From Dyella sp. 2HG41-7 (GTDB lineage: Bacteria > Pseudomonadota > Gammaproteobacteria > Xanthomonadales > Rhodanobacteraceae): a DNA stretch of 64,000 nucleotides. The first letter of the stretch is position 1, and every line of letters starts with the position of its first letter. The stretch spans positions 62,001-126,000 of the forward strand of contig NZ_JAJEJV010000004.1 of NCBI RefSeq assembly GCF_021390675.1. Direction: 5' to 3'. Below, piece by piece: positions 1-10,800 of the stretch. The position numbers and the translations under genes are program-made. The notes under the pieces are model-generated. The model was not told where the DNA came from, searched no databases, and worked only from the letters and a program-made list of their open reading frames with translations.

Positions 1-23
1 GTTTCGCGATCGCGGTGCGCGCA

Positions 24-2912
24 TCACAAATGGATGCGCACACCCGCGGTAAAGGTCTGATCGTAAAATTCTCGCTGGATCGGACGCCCGTTGTTGGACG
101 TTTCCGTAAAGCGAAGCTTGGTGTTGGTCAGGTTTTTCGCGCCGAAATACACCGAAAAGGTATCGTTGAACGCATAGTTCGCGCCGAAGTCGAGCGACGT
201 GCGCGCCGATGAATACTGATCGGCATAGATGCTCGATGGCGTACCGTCCGCATTGGTATACAGCGGGCCGCCGAGCGCGAATATGTTCTTGCTCTCGTAA
301 TACGCGCCAAGATCCAACCGCAGACCCCTGTATTCGTACGTAAACCCTACATTGGCGGTATCGCGCGACGTCGACGGCAACATCGAATACACGCCAGGGT
401 GGATCTGAATGCGCGAATCGACGTAGGTGAAATTGGTATTGATGCCCAGGCCGCTTAACGCGCCTGGCAACCAGCGGAAGCGATCGACATAAGCCAGCTG
501 CAATCCGCGCGCGAACGCCGAGGAAATATTTTCATAGCTGCTGAACGTCACCAGCGTACCCGGCGCAAACACATCCAGAATGCCGACGGGATTGTTGATC
601 GTCTGAATCGACGCCAACGGCACGATGTAGTTGGTCAGCTCCTTGTCGAAGAAGCCCGCGTACGCAAGGCCGCCTTCGGGCAGGTAATACTCGAAAGACG
701 CATCGATATTGTCGCTATAGGTCGGCTTGAGCGAAGGGTTGCCTTGCGACACCACGTCGTTGACATCGTCCACCTGCGTCGACGGCGTCACCTGTTGGAA
801 GCCTGGACGCGCAATGGTCTTGGAATACACCACGCGGCCGATCATGTCGGGTTGAAAACTGTACTTCACTTGGAACGACGGAAATACGTTGCCGTAATTT
901 CGCTGGATGATATTGGGTGAGAAACTGACCAAGTTGCCGTTACTGGTCACGATATTCAGGCCTTCGTAGCGCGCACGCGTCGCTTCGTAACGTACGCCGC
1001 CGAGAATGCTCAGCTTGTCGACCGGTTGGAATTGATATTCGGCGTACCCGGCAAAGATGTTTTCGCGATCGCGCCCATACGACTGCAAGTCGGCCAGGTA
1101 ATCATTCGCCGTATTTTCTACGAAGGCGCTGGGATTGTTGTTGAACAAACCGATGATCTGCTCTGGATTGATCAACGGACCGATGTCGTAATGATTGTCG
1201 TAATAGGTGATCGGACCACCCTGCACAAGATCGGATAGCGCATATGCGGGCGGGTTGTAGTCGAAGTTGTCCTGCGAATTATGGCGGCTGCGCAGTCGAG
1301 CGTTCACGCCGAATTTGAGGAACTCGTCCGTGCTGGTGGAAAACCAATGCGCGGGCACCGTGACGTTGTCGCCGAGATTGTATTCCTGATCGTGATCGTG
1401 CTCGGTGCCATTGCTGAAGTCGCTCAACGTATAACCGCTCGGGTTGGCGGGATTCTGACCCTGTACGATGCTGTAGCTTGGATAGTTGGGTCGCGTGATG
1501 TTGTCGTACGCCACGATCGCTTGGCCGGAGCCGTCGGGATTGCCGGGATTCGGGCTGCCATTGACGAAGTTGGAGTTGTAGTTGTACGGCATGTTGTACG
1601 AACCGATCGACATCGCCAGGTGATAATCGGTGCGCCAGCTGTGGAAATCGTTCTGGCCGCCGATCATCGCCACGCGCGAATCGATCATTTCCTTTTCGTG
1701 CTGATTCGCGCGCTGATACGTGGCGTCATCGATCAGACCGTTGGGATTGTTCGGATCGGCCACCGGCGCGCCGGCGAAATTGAAGATCAGATTGTCGCGA
1801 CTCTTGCGCTCGGTATAGCCGGCGTCGAAGTAGCGCGCAAACCACTTGTTGTCGTCGTCCGGCTGAAAATCGAACTCCACGCCGTAACCATGACGCGTGC
1901 GATGGTAGTTGTAGTAACGCTGATCCAGCGCTGCGAACGCCTTATCCGGCACACCTGCGCCTTGTTGATCGACATAACCCGCTTCGACGTCGTCGATGGC
2001 TCGGTGGTCTTCGTAATAGTTGACGGTACCGAGCACCGTGAACGGTTTGTAGTTCGCGTTGGGGCCGAAGCGCAGGCCGCCAGTCATCTCGTAGTTGCGG
2101 ATTGGCGTGTCGCGCAAATTTTCCAAACCTGTGCCTAGTTGCAGATCGATAAACTGATCCTTGTCCTTGGGCATTTGCTTGGAAGTGATTTCGATGGTGC
2201 CGCCCAACGCCTCGGCATCCTGATCCGGCATATTGGTGTTGGTGACGGTGAGCGATCCGACCAAACCGGCGGGAATCGAATCGAAGGCTACCGCGCGACC
2301 GCCGCCTGCCGGTGTGGCAACGTTGCTGGGCATCATGCGCACACCGTCGAAGGTGGTGCTGTTGAGATCGGCGTCGAGGCCGCGAATATTGACGAACCGG
2401 CCTTCGCCCGTATCGCTTTCCAACGACACGCCTGGCAAGCGACGCACCGCTTCGCCGGCGTTGACGTCCGGCAGACGTTCAATCGCCGCCGCCGGTTGCA
2501 CGAAAATCATATTCGGCGCTTGCTGTTGTTGCGCGCGAGCCAATTCGTCGGAGGTCGCAGCGGCCAACACGTCCACTTCGCCTAGCGTGGTCACATCGCC
2601 CATGACGACGTTCTCGACCGCGGGCATGTTTTCCTGCACGGTGATTCTCCGCTCCAACGCGCGCTGCCCGGGCGCCTTGATAACCAGCGTGTAGCTGCCC
2701 GCCGGCACATTGTCGAGGCTGAAGTCGCCATTGGCGTTGGTGGTGGTGACGCGTTGCGCTTCGCGCAATTCGATTCGCGCACCGGTGACCGGCGCGTGGG
2801 TATTCACCACCTCCACGTGACCATTGACCCCACTGGGGGACGCCAACACGACGGTTGGAATCGCCAACACCACCAAGCCCAGAGCCATACGGCATGCGCG
2901 TGCAAGAGACAT
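24..2912 (-). CDS. TonB-dependent receptor with N-terminal carboxypeptidase-regulatory-like domain
   Basis: Outer-membrane active-transport receptor, about 962 residues. The ATG at 2912 is chosen over an upstream one because GAGGAAAAACAG precedes it and a signal peptide follows (MSLARACRMALGLVVLAI, cleavage near VLAS). Residues about 28-105 form a carboxypeptidase-regulatory-like beta-sandwich (GARIELREAQ, ANGDFSLDNVPAGSYTL). A plug follows (LPDVNAGEAVRRLPGVSLE, FVNIRGLDADLNSTTFDGVR, GGTIEITSK), then a long beta-barrel ending in a hydrophobic strand (FTAGVRIHL). The plug motifs match the large Xanthomonas/Caulobacter TonB receptor group (TIGR01782-like). The substrate cannot be read from the sequence. 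It lies downstream of a two-component system on the same strand but about 150 bp away, so it probably has its own promoter. The family call is firm; the ligand is unknown. Confidence 0.9.
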   Translation of the reverse strand: MSLARACRMALGLVVLAIPTVVLASPSGVNGHVEVVNTHAPVTGARIELREAQRVTTTNANGDFSLDNVPAGSYTLVIKAPGQRALERRITVQENMPAVENVVMGDVTTLGEVDVLAAATSDELARAQQQQAPNMIFVQPAAAIERLPDVNAGEAVRRLPGVSLESDTGEGRFVNIRGLDADLNSTTFDGVRMMPSNVATPAGGGRAVAFDSIPAGLVGSLTVTNTNMPDQDAEALGGTIEITSKQMPKDKDQFIDLQLGTGLENLRDTPIRNYEMTGGLRFGPNANYKPFTVLGTVNYYEDHRAIDDVEAGYVDQQGAGVPDKAFAALDQRYYNYHRTRHGYGVEFDFQPDDDNKWFARYFDAGYTERKSRDNLIFNFAGAPVADPNNPNGLIDDATYQRANQHEKEMIDSRVAMIGGQNDFHSWRTDYHLAMSIGSYNMPYNYNSNFVNGSPNPGNPDGSGQAIVAYDNITRPNYPSYSIVQGQNPANPSGYTLSDFSNGTEHDHDQEYNLGDNVTVPAHWFSTSTDEFLKFGVNARLRSRHNSQDNFDYNPPAYALSDLVQGGPITYYDNHYDIGPLINPEQIIGLFNNNPSAFVENTANDYLADLQSYGRDRENIFAGYAEYQFQPVDKLSILGGVRYEATRARYEGLNIVTSNGNLVSFSPNIIQRNYGNVFPSFQVKYSFQPDMIGRVVYSKTIARPGFQQVTPSTQVDDVNDVVSQGNPSLKPTYSDNIDASFEYYLPEGGLAYAGFFDKELTNYIVPLASIQTINNPVGILDVFAPGTLVTFSSYENISSAFARGLQLAYVDRFRWLPGALSGLGINTNFTYVDSRIQIHPGVYSMLPSTSRDTANVGFTYEYRGLRLDLGAYYESKNIFALGGPLYTNADGTPSSIYADQYSSARTSLDFGANYAFNDTFSVYFGAKNLTNTKLRFTETSNNGRPIQREFYDQTFTAGVRIHL

Positions 2913-3061
2913 CTGTTTTTCCTCGCTGTTCACGTTGCGCGTGCGAGGCCTCACCCAGACCTCGCACGGAAGTCATCAACGTAGGCGTACGGGATGACAG
3001 CGAGAATGCAGCCACTATACGAATCCGTAAGCTTCAGGCTGCGCGGGCGACAATGTATGCG

Positions 3062-4411
3062 TTATGTGAAACGCATCTCGACCGCCAAACCCGGTTGCCG
3101 ATCCAACAGATTCAACGGAATGCGGTGAAGATCGGCGATTGCCGCCACCAGGGCCAGACCAAGGCCGCTGCCCGGCGATGTGCGGCTGCTGTCCAAACGC
3201 ACGAAGCGATGGAACACGCGCGTGCGCGCGACGGCGGGAATGCCAGGGCCAGTGTCTTCGATACAACCGACGATGCCCTGCATGGTATGCATCAGCGATA
3301 CCGTAATGCGCGTTCCTGCGGGCGTGTGATGAATCGCGTTTTCGATCAGATTCGCCAGCATTTGCGTCAGCAGAGCGCGATCGCCTTTGAACGCGAGCCC
3401 GGGCTGCACGTTGGCGTCGACGCTGCGACCGGCGTCTTCGGCCACGGGACGATAAACCTCCGCGATCGAAACGAACAGATCGGACAGATCCATCGGCGTA
3501 AAGCCAGCTTGGCGCTCGCGGGCTTGAATTCGAGAAATGCGCAATAGTGCGCCAAAGGTAGCCAATACCTGATCCACTTCGGCGATGCATCGCTCGATCG
3601 TCAGACGTTGCCTGTCCGGTTCATGGTGTTCGTCGTACGCCGATTCCAGTCTCTGGCGCAGTCGTGTGAGTGGCGTGCGCAAATCGTGCGCGATGTCGTT
3701 GGAAACTTGCCGCATATTTTCCATCAACGTGTGCATACGCTCAAGCATGCGATTGAGCCGTCCGGCCAGCTGCACAAACTCCTCGCTGCCGCGCTTCAAG
3801 CGCAACGGTCCGAATTCTTCGCCAGTAACAATGCGCTCCGCGCGCGCACTCAGGCTGTCGACGGATTTCACGAACACATGCCCGGCGATGCCACCCGACA
3901 ACAACGCAAATAGCATGGCGGTTCCGACGCTGACGAAGAAATAGCGAGATAGATTTTCGTCGAGCTCGCCGATATCGCGGTTGTCGCGACCCACCGTCAG
4001 CCAATGCCCACCATCCAACGGCGTCACCAGCAGATCTACGTCCGTGGCGTGGTGCGCGTGAATGCCGATCGTGTCGTGAATCGGCACGCGCTGCCAACCG
4101 GCGACGGTTGGAAGAAACGAGAGATTGCCGGCCACACGCTCCCCGTGCGCATCGCTCAACAAATAGTAGTCGGCGCCCTCCTGCTTAACCGACAAGCGCT
4201 GTCGGATCTGCGGTTCAAGCATGCCATCGCGCGCGGCCTCGCGCAGACTTGCTGTTTCCACTTGCACCGCTGTGCGCAATTGATCGTCCACATAGGTGTG
4301 AATTTCACGCCACACCAGGCCGAACAAGCCGGCCACCACGCAAGCGAACAACATGGCCTGCAACACCGCCATGCGAAACGTTGCCGTACGGATGAAGTTA
4401 GTCGGGCGCAC
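3062..4411 (-). CDS. Two-component sensor histidine kinase
   Basis: Inner-membrane sensor kinase that phosphorylates the regulator encoded just upstream. About 449 residues from a GTG at 4411, which overlaps the end of the regulator gene (stop at 4398); an ATG at 4372 is the alternative. TM1 is at about residues 14-36, a periplasmic sensor loop at 37-157 and TM2 at 158-180. A HAMP linker follows, then the H-box NDIAHDLRTPLTRL with the phospho-acceptor His at about 242, the N-box NLIENAIHHTP, DTGPGIP and GSGLGLAL. The overlap implies translational coupling. The pair follows the RND efflux operon on the same strand, so control of that operon or of envelope stress is a reasonable inference. The signal is not visible. 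Confidence 0.9.
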   Translation of the reverse strand: MRPTNFIRTATFRMAVLQAMLFACVVAGLFGLVWREIHTYVDDQLRTAVQVETASLREAARDGMLEPQIRQRLSVKQEGADYYLLSDAHGERVAGNLSFLPTVAGWQRVPIHDTIGIHAHHATDVDLLVTPLDGGHWLTVGRDNRDIGELDENLSRYFFVSVGTAMLFALLSGGIAGHVFVKSVDSLSARAERIVTGEEFGPLRLKRGSEEFVQLAGRLNRMLERMHTLMENMRQVSNDIAHDLRTPLTRLRQRLESAYDEHHEPDRQRLTIERCIAEVDQVLATFGALLRISRIQARERQAGFTPMDLSDLFVSIAEVYRPVAEDAGRSVDANVQPGLAFKGDRALLTQMLANLIENAIHHTPAGTRITVSLMHTMQGIVGCIEDTGPGIPAVARTRVFHRFVRLDSSRTSPGSGLGLALVAAIADLHRIPLNLLDRQPGLAVEMRFT

Positions 4412-5075
4412 GCAAGCAATACCCCGTACCACGGACCGTGTGCAGCAGCGGCACGGCGTAGCCACGATCCACCTTCGCGCGCAGCCGGCTGATATGCGTC
4501 TCGACCACGCTGGTTTGTGGATCGAAATGAAACTCCCACACATGTTCCAGCAGCATGGAGCGCGTCACCACTTTGCCGGCCTGCTTCATCAAGTATTCCA
4601 GCAAGCGGAATTCGCGCGGTTGTAATTCGATTGGTTGGTGCCCACGGCTTACTTCGCGTGTGCGCATGTCCAGTTGCAAATCCGCCACGTTTAGCCGCAT
4701 GTTCGCTTCGAGCGCCGGAGCGCGGCGCGCCAACGCGCCGACACGCGCCTTCAGTTCGCTAAGCGCGAACGGCTTGCCAAGATAATCGTCCGCGCCGGCG
4801 TCCAGACCTTCCACGCGCGATTCGCACTCGCCAAGCGCCGACAACATCAGCACCGGCATCTGCTTGCCTTCCGCACGCAGGTGACGCACCAGCGACACGC
4901 CATCGATATGCGGCAGCATGCGGTCGACGACCAGCAGATCGTAATCGCCGGTGTGCGCCAGTCGCCAACCGGCCGAGCCGTCGTGTGCGCAATCGACGGA
5001 TTGCGTCGTGCCCGAAAGGCTGGATTTCAGGTATGCGGCCGTTTCGACGTCGTCTTCCACCACCAGGATGCGCAT
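4398..5075 (-). CDS. OmpR/PhoB-family response regulator
   Basis: DNA-binding partner of the adjacent histidine kinase, 225 residues. The ATG at 5075 is chosen because GGGAGGG lies just before it and the protein then begins MRILVVEDD, the usual receiver start. The receiver has acidic residues at 8-9, phospho-acceptor Asp51 (LLVVDRMLP) and Lys101 (DDYLGKPF). The C-terminal winged helix carries LQPREFRLLEYLMKQAGKVV and ends HTVRGTGYCLRAPD, typical of the family. Longer in-frame upstream sequence is not conserved-looking. It lies about 160 bp after the outer-membrane factor gene, behind a hairpin, so it may be transcribed apart from the pump. Confidence 0.92.
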   Translation of the reverse strand: MRILVVEDDVETAAYLKSSLSGTTQSVDCAHDGSAGWRLAHTGDYDLLVVDRMLPHIDGVSLVRHLRAEGKQMPVLMLSALGECESRVEGLDAGADDYLGKPFALSELKARVGALARRAPALEANMRLNVADLQLDMRTREVSRGHQPIELQPREFRLLEYLMKQAGKVVTRSMLLEHVWEFHFDPQTSVVETHISRLRAKVDRGYAVPLLHTVRGTGYCLRAPD

Positions 5076-5190
5076 AGGCCCTCCCGCCGTTGCAACGCGG
5101 TCGGCACCGTTGCCATACGGTGCCGGCGACCCGGTTTGGGTAGCGCATCGTCGAGTTTGGCGCGCTAAAGACGGCAATTTGATGACAGTG

Positions 5191-5220
5191 CTTCGGTCGG
5201 GACGTCCATCCCGGCCGAAG
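5191..5220 (-). terminator. Hairpin after the RND pump operon
   Basis: A 12-bp stem with one G-U pair (5191-5202 with 5209-5220) and a 6-nt loop lies 12 bp past the stop of the outer-membrane factor gene. No strong U-run follows on the minus strand, so it may be only a partial terminator between the pump operon and the two-component genes. Confidence 0.5.
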
Positions 5221-5232
5221 AACCGTCAGGCA

Positions 5233-6663
5233 TTACTTCTGCGCAAGCTGATCGACCGACCAACCACCGCCCAATGCGCGGATCAGCTGCACGCTGGCGC
5301 GCAAACGTTGCGTGTCGAGTTGCAGCAGACCGCGCTGCTCTTGCAACGCCACGGTTTGCGCCTGCACCACATCCAGATAGCTGACCGCGCCGTGCTTGTA
5401 TTGCGTCATCGACAAATCGAGGGCGTGTTGAGCTGCGTCGGCTGCGTCTTTCTGATCCGAACGCGCGTTGCCGAGGTGATCGAGCAAGGCGAGATTGTCC
5501 TGCACTTGCTGGAACGCGCTGAGCACCACGCCACGATAGGTCGCGCCGGCTTCATCGGTTTTTGCTTTTGCCGCGTCGATGGTCGCCTTGCGATAGCCGC
5601 CGTCGAACAGGTCGTACGCAAGCGCGGGTCCGAGCGCCCAGATGCGATTCGGCGCGGTGAGCAGATTCGCCCAGCCCGTGCTTTGGAATCCCGCTTGCGC
5701 GTTGAGCGTCAACGATGGGAACCACGCCGCGCGCGCGACACCGATGCCGGCATTTGCCGCAGCGACACGACGCTCCGCGGCGGCGACATCTGGACGACGT
5801 TGCAGCAGCGTCGACGGCACGTCCAATGGAATCACTGGCACCGCAATCGATTCGCTCTGCACCGGCAAGTTGAAGTTGGCGGCGTTCTCACCGACCAGCA
5901 CGGCGATTGCATCTTGGATCAACACGCGTTGCGCGACCGTTTGCGACCATTGCGAACGCGCGTCGGAAAGCTGCGTCTGCGCGCGCGATACGTCGAGGCC
6001 GGACACGATGCCGCCAGCATGCAAAGTCTGCGTAAGTTTCAACGCCTTTTCGTAGGCCTGCATCGTTTGCTGCAACAGAGCGATCTGTTGATCGAGGCCG
6101 CGCAGCTGCATGTAGTTGTCCGCAAGCTGAGCCTGCAGGCTCAGTTGCGCTGACGCCAGATCGGCCGCGGCAGCCAGCGCATTGTCACGCCCGGCTTCCA
6201 CCGAATTGCGCACACGGCCCCACAGATCGACCTCATAGCTGGCCTGCGCACCGACGGTGTAACTGTTGTAATCCGACGGCGCGGCCGGATTGCGCAATGG
6301 CGGCGCGTGCTTGGATTGCCGCTGACGCTGCGCGTCGGCGCCAAGGCCGATCTGCGGAAACAATTCCGAATGCGCTTGCGCACTGAACGCCTGGGCCTGC
6401 TGGTAGTGCGCGAGCGCTGCGGCGAGATCGGCGTTGTTGGCAAGCAACTTGGTCTGCAACGCATCCAGTTCGGCATCGTCATAACGATGCCACCAGTTTT
6501 CGCGCATTTCTTGATCGGACGGCTGCGCCGATACCCAAGGGCCCATGTCCTGATATGTCGCCGCTTTGGGCGTAGCCGGCGGTTGATAATGCGGCGCCAG
6601 CGAGCAACCGCTCACCAACGCGGCGGCGATAACGAAAGCTAACAGCGACTCACGCTTTTTCAT
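5233..6663 (-). CDS. Outer-membrane efflux lipoprotein (NodT/TolC family) of the RND pump
   Basis: Trimeric outer-membrane exit duct, 476 residues, third gene of the RND pump operon. The N-terminus MKKRESLLAFVIAAALVSGC has a lipoprotein signal with lipobox VSGC, so the protein is probably lipid-anchored. Two outer-membrane-efflux repeats follow, with coiled-coil Ala/Gln-rich segments (ALAHYQQAQAFSAQAHSE, SAQLSLQAQLADNYMQL) and the characteristic LLQRRPDVAAAERRVAAANA. The ATG overlaps the end of the adaptor gene by 14 bp, indicating coupled translation. This is the NodT branch (OprM-like). The exported substrate is not determined by the sequence. Confidence 0.93.
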   Translation of the reverse strand: MKKRESLLAFVIAAALVSGCSLAPHYQPPATPKAATYQDMGPWVSAQPSDQEMRENWWHRYDDAELDALQTKLLANNADLAAALAHYQQAQAFSAQAHSELFPQIGLGADAQRQRQSKHAPPLRNPAAPSDYNSYTVGAQASYEVDLWGRVRNSVEAGRDNALAAAADLASAQLSLQAQLADNYMQLRGLDQQIALLQQTMQAYEKALKLTQTLHAGGIVSGLDVSRAQTQLSDARSQWSQTVAQRVLIQDAIAVLVGENAANFNLPVQSESIAVPVIPLDVPSTLLQRRPDVAAAERRVAAANAGIGVARAAWFPSLTLNAQAGFQSTGWANLLTAPNRIWALGPALAYDLFDGGYRKATIDAAKAKTDEAGATYRGVVLSAFQQVQDNLALLDHLGNARSDQKDAADAAQHALDLSMTQYKHGAVSYLDVVQAQTVALQEQRGLLQLDTQRLRASVQLIRALGGGWSVDQLAQK

Positions 6664-7840
6664 GCGACTTGGCCGTGGCGTCTTCGGTTGCGATCTTCAC
6701 GGCGTCGCCGTCCTTGATGCCGTCGGGCGGGCTATCGATCACGCGATCGCCTGCGCTCAGGCCGGAGCCGATTTCGACCGTTTTGCCGTAGTCGTAAAGA
6801 ATGCTGACTTTCTTGAACGCGACTTTGTCGCCTTCGCCAAGCGTGGCGACGCGCAAACCGGCGTTGTCGAAAATCAACGAACTTGCCGGCACGCGTAGCG
6901 CGGTGTCGTCGACCGGGAGATCGAAACGCACGTGCGCGAAGGCGCCGGGCATCAAGGTGCCGTTGGCATTGTCGACTTGCAATTGCACAAGTGTCGTGCC
7001 GGATGTTGCATTCACCGCATTCGACGTGGCGACGACTTTCGCGTGGAACGTGCGTCCCGGATATTCGGGCACAACGAGCGCGGCGTCGCTGCCTGGGCGG
7101 ATGGACGGACCATAACGCTGCGGCACTTGCACGTATACACGCAACTTATGGATATCCGACACCACGAACAGTTGCGGCCCCGTGCCGCCACCGGCATTGA
7201 TCAACGCGCCGACATCGGTGTCGCGTGCCGTGACTACGCCGTCAAACGGCGCAACGATGCGTGCGAAAGCCTTCGCGGCCTGCAAGCGATCGACGTTAGC
7301 CTGCGCCGCTTTCATCTGTGCGACTTTGGCAGCGTAATCGGCGGTGCGCTGATCGACATCCTGTTGCGCAACCGAATCGCTGCTCAACATGGCTTGCCAA
7401 CGTTTGGCCGTTACGCCCGCGAGATCGGCATTGGCTTTGGCGCTGGCGAGATCCGCGCGCGCTTGCTCAAGCTGCTGGTCGAGTTCCGGCGTGGAAATTT
7501 CGCCGAGCAGTTCGCCCGACTTTACCGGCGTGCCGATATCCGTTTTCCACTCTTTCAGATAACCGCTGACTTGCGCGTAGATCGGCGCGCGCGTGTACGC
7601 CTCCAGCTGACCGGGCAGATCCAGCACGGGACCCGATTTGCCAGGCGCCGGCATGATCACGGTGACCGTGGGAACGGCCTGTTGCTGCGTCCACGTTTTA
7701 AGGCTGTTCGCTTGCGTGGCGCGCGTCACCAAACCGATCACCACGATGGCGATCAGGACCGTGCCGGTGACGATGCCGGTCAAACGCAAACCGCGCTTGG
7801 ACGGCTTTTCGCTGGAGTGAATCATGGCTTCAGACGACAT
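6650..7840 (-). CDS. RND efflux periplasmic adaptor (membrane fusion protein)
   Basis: Links the inner-membrane permease to the outer-membrane duct; about 396 residues. The ATG at 7840 is preferred: GGAG stands 11 nt before it and it overlaps the permease stop (7830) by 11 bp. One N-terminal TM helix (about 20-38) is followed by a lipoyl/barrel-sandwich half (LPGQLEAYTRAPIYAQVSGY), an alpha-hairpin (LEQARADLASAKANADLAGVTAKRW), the second lipoyl half (IVAPFDGVVTARDTDVGALI) and beta-barrel domains. The middle position in permease-adaptor-duct order, with overlaps on both sides, supports one transcription unit. Confidence 0.94.
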   Translation of the reverse strand: MSSEAMIHSSEKPSKRGLRLTGIVTGTVLIAIVVIGLVTRATQANSLKTWTQQQAVPTVTVIMPAPGKSGPVLDLPGQLEAYTRAPIYAQVSGYLKEWKTDIGTPVKSGELLGEISTPELDQQLEQARADLASAKANADLAGVTAKRWQAMLSSDSVAQQDVDQRTADYAAKVAQMKAAQANVDRLQAAKAFARIVAPFDGVVTARDTDVGALINAGGGTGPQLFVVSDIHKLRVYVQVPQRYGPSIRPGSDAALVVPEYPGRTFHAKVVATSNAVNATSGTTLVQLQVDNANGTLMPGAFAHVRFDLPVDDTALRVPASSLIFDNAGLRVATLGEGDKVAFKKVSILYDYGKTVEIGSGLSAGDRVIDSPPDGIKDGDAVKIATEDATAKSHEKA

Positions 7841-10800
7841 AGCTTGGTTCTCCGGATGCGTCTTCCTTTTTCGCGGCATGGCTATGACGCGCGTGGATGA
7901 TGCTGAACACGACAGGCACAAACAGCAGCGTGGCGCAGGTGGCGAAGATCAGGCCGCCGATCACCGCGCGACCCAGCGGTGCGTTTTGTTCGCCGCCTTC
8001 GCCGAGTCCCAGCGCCATTGGCGCCATGCCGATGATCATGGCCAGCGCGGTCATGCACACAGGGCGGAAGCGCGTAAAGCCCGCTTCAAGCGCCGCGACG
8101 GTGGCATTGCCGTGTTCGGCTAGACGTTCGCGGCAGAAGCTCACCACCAGAATCGAGTTGGCGGTAGCGACGCCCATGCACATGATCGCGCCCGTCAACG
8201 CAGGCACCGACAACGGTGTGTGCGTGGCGAAAAGAATCCACACGATACCGGCCAACGCGGCGGGGAGCGCGGTGATGATCACGAACGGATCACTCCACGA
8301 CTGGAAGTTCACCACGATCAACAGATAGATCAGCACCACCGCGCCGAGCAGGCCGAATATCAGGCCGGTGAAGGCGCTGTTCATGGTTTGCACCTGCCCG
8401 AGCAAAACGACGTGCGCGCCCTTGGGCTGCTGTTTCGCGGTGCCGTCGATCACTTTTTGCACGTCGGCGGCGACGGCGCCGAGATCGCGATCTTGCGTCG
8501 CCGCGTAGATCTGCACCACCGATTGAATATCGTATTGATCGATCACGGCATTGGTATTGGTGCGTTTCAGCGTCACCAATCCACCGAGCACTTGCGCATT
8601 GCCGTTGGCGCCGTTGATCGGCAGATTGCGCAATTGCGCGAGGCTGTCCAATGCGTACTGCGGCGTCTGCATCACGATCGGGTACGACACGCCGTTGGTC
8701 GGATTCAACCAGAACGTCGGCGCGACCTGACTCGAGCCGGCAAGATTCACCACCAGACTGTTGGTGACATCGCGCTCGGTGATGCCGAGCAACTGCGCCT
8801 GCGTGCGATCCACATTCACGTCGAAGCCGGGATTGGCCTGCGACTCTTGAATACGCGCATCGACAATGCCGGGAATACGCTTGATCTGTCCAAGCAACGA
8901 GTTCGCGTAGGCGAAATTGGCGGCTAGATTGGGACCGCGAATTTGCAGATCGATCGGCGCGGGCGCGCCGAAGTTCAGAATCTGACTCACGATATCCGCA
9001 GGCGGAAACGAGAACGTCGCGCTGGGATACAAGCGCGGCAGAATTTCGCGCAGCTTGCGCACGTATTCCGCTGTCGGACGATGTCCTTCGTTTAAAGCGA
9101 TCTGGATATCGCCATCCTGTTCGCCGACCAGACCGGTGTTGTTGTACGTGGTGTTGATGCCGCTGCCGGACACGCCGATGTTGTCCACCACCGTACCCAA
9201 TTCGTCCGGTGGAACCACCGTACGGATGGTGTTCTCGATTTGATTGAACAAGTTGGCCGTGTCTTCCACGCGGGTGCCGACTTGCGCGCGCACGTGCATC
9301 AAGATCTGGCCCCCATCCACATCCGGAAAGAAGTTGCGACCCAGAAACGGCACCAGCAGGAACGACACCAGCACGAAGGCGAGAAAGCCCATTACGAACG
9401 GCCGGCGATGTTCAAGCGCTAGTTCAAGCACGCCGTGGTACACGCTGCGAATGCGTTCGAAACGCGCTTCGAACGCGCGCTGGAAGCGAACGAGCGGATT
9501 GCGCGACGGCGACGGCGCGACATGCGCGCCCTGTTCGCCCACATGCGGCGCATGCGGCTTGAGCAGAAATTTCGCCATCGTCGGCACCAGCGTGCGCGAG
9601 AGGATGAAAGAGCACACCATCGCGAACATCACCGCTTCGGCCATCGGCACGAATAGGAAGCGCGCGACGCCGTCGAGGAAGAACATCGGCACGAACACGA
9701 TGCAGATACACAGCAGCGACACGAATGCTGGGGTCACGATCTGGCGTGCGCCGTCCAGGATCGACGTCTCCACATCCTTGCCGTGCTCAAGATGCCAGTT
9801 GATGTTCTCGATGGTGACGGTGGCGTCGTCCACTAGAATACCCACCGCCAGCGCGAGGCCACCGAGCGTCATGATGTTGAGCGTTTCGCCAAATGCGGAA
9901 AGCAACGCAATCGCACCGAGAATTGCCAACGGAATCGACACGGCGATAATCACGGTGGAACGCCAGCTACCCAAGAACAGCAGGATCATCAAACTGGTGA
10001 GGGCCGCGGCGATCACGCCTTCGCGCGCCACACCGGTGATGGCCGCACGCACAAAGATCGACTGATCGCCGATGGGTGCAACCTTCAGATTATCCGGCAA
10101 CAAGCCTTTGCTATCGGCCAAGCGCTGCTTGATGCCCGCGACGATCGCGAGCGTTGAGGCCGAACCGTTCTTGAGAATCGTAAGCAGCACCGAACGATTG
10201 CCATCCACGTGCACGATATTGGTCTGCGGCGGCGAGCCGTCGCGCACGTGGGCCACATCGCGGATATAGATCGTGGTGCCGTTCACTTGCTTGATCGGCA
10301 GATTGCCGAGCTCATTGATGTCGGACGGCGAGTTGTTGAGGTTCAACGTGTATTCGAACGAGCCGATCTTCTGCGTGCCGACCGGCACGATCAGATTTTG
10401 CGCAGCGAGCGCATTGGCGACATCTTGTGCGGAAAGGCCGCGCGCCTGTAGCGCGGCCGAATCGACGTCGATCTGCACCTGACGCGTCTTGCCGCCATAC
10501 GGATATGGAATGGCCGCGCCGGGCACCGATACGAGCTGCGGACGCAGAATGTTCTGGCCGAGATCGCCCAGGTTCTGCTCGCTCAATCCTTTGCCCGATA
10601 GCGCGAGCTGAAGAATCGGCACGGTCGACGCGTTGTAGTTGAGAATCAGCGGCGGCGTGACGCCCGGCGGCAGCTGTTTGAGCAGCGTCTGCGAGACTGC
10701 CGTCACCTGCGCGTTGGCGGTCGCGATATTCACGTTCGGCTGGAAGAAGATCTTGATGATTCCATAACCAGCAATCGACTTGGCTTCGATGTGCTCGACA

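Noticed and set aside
1281-2138. 285-codon plus-strand frame opposite the TonB receptor
   Set aside because: Val/Ile/Arg-rich antisense frame with no motif; the minus-strand receptor is clearly the gene.
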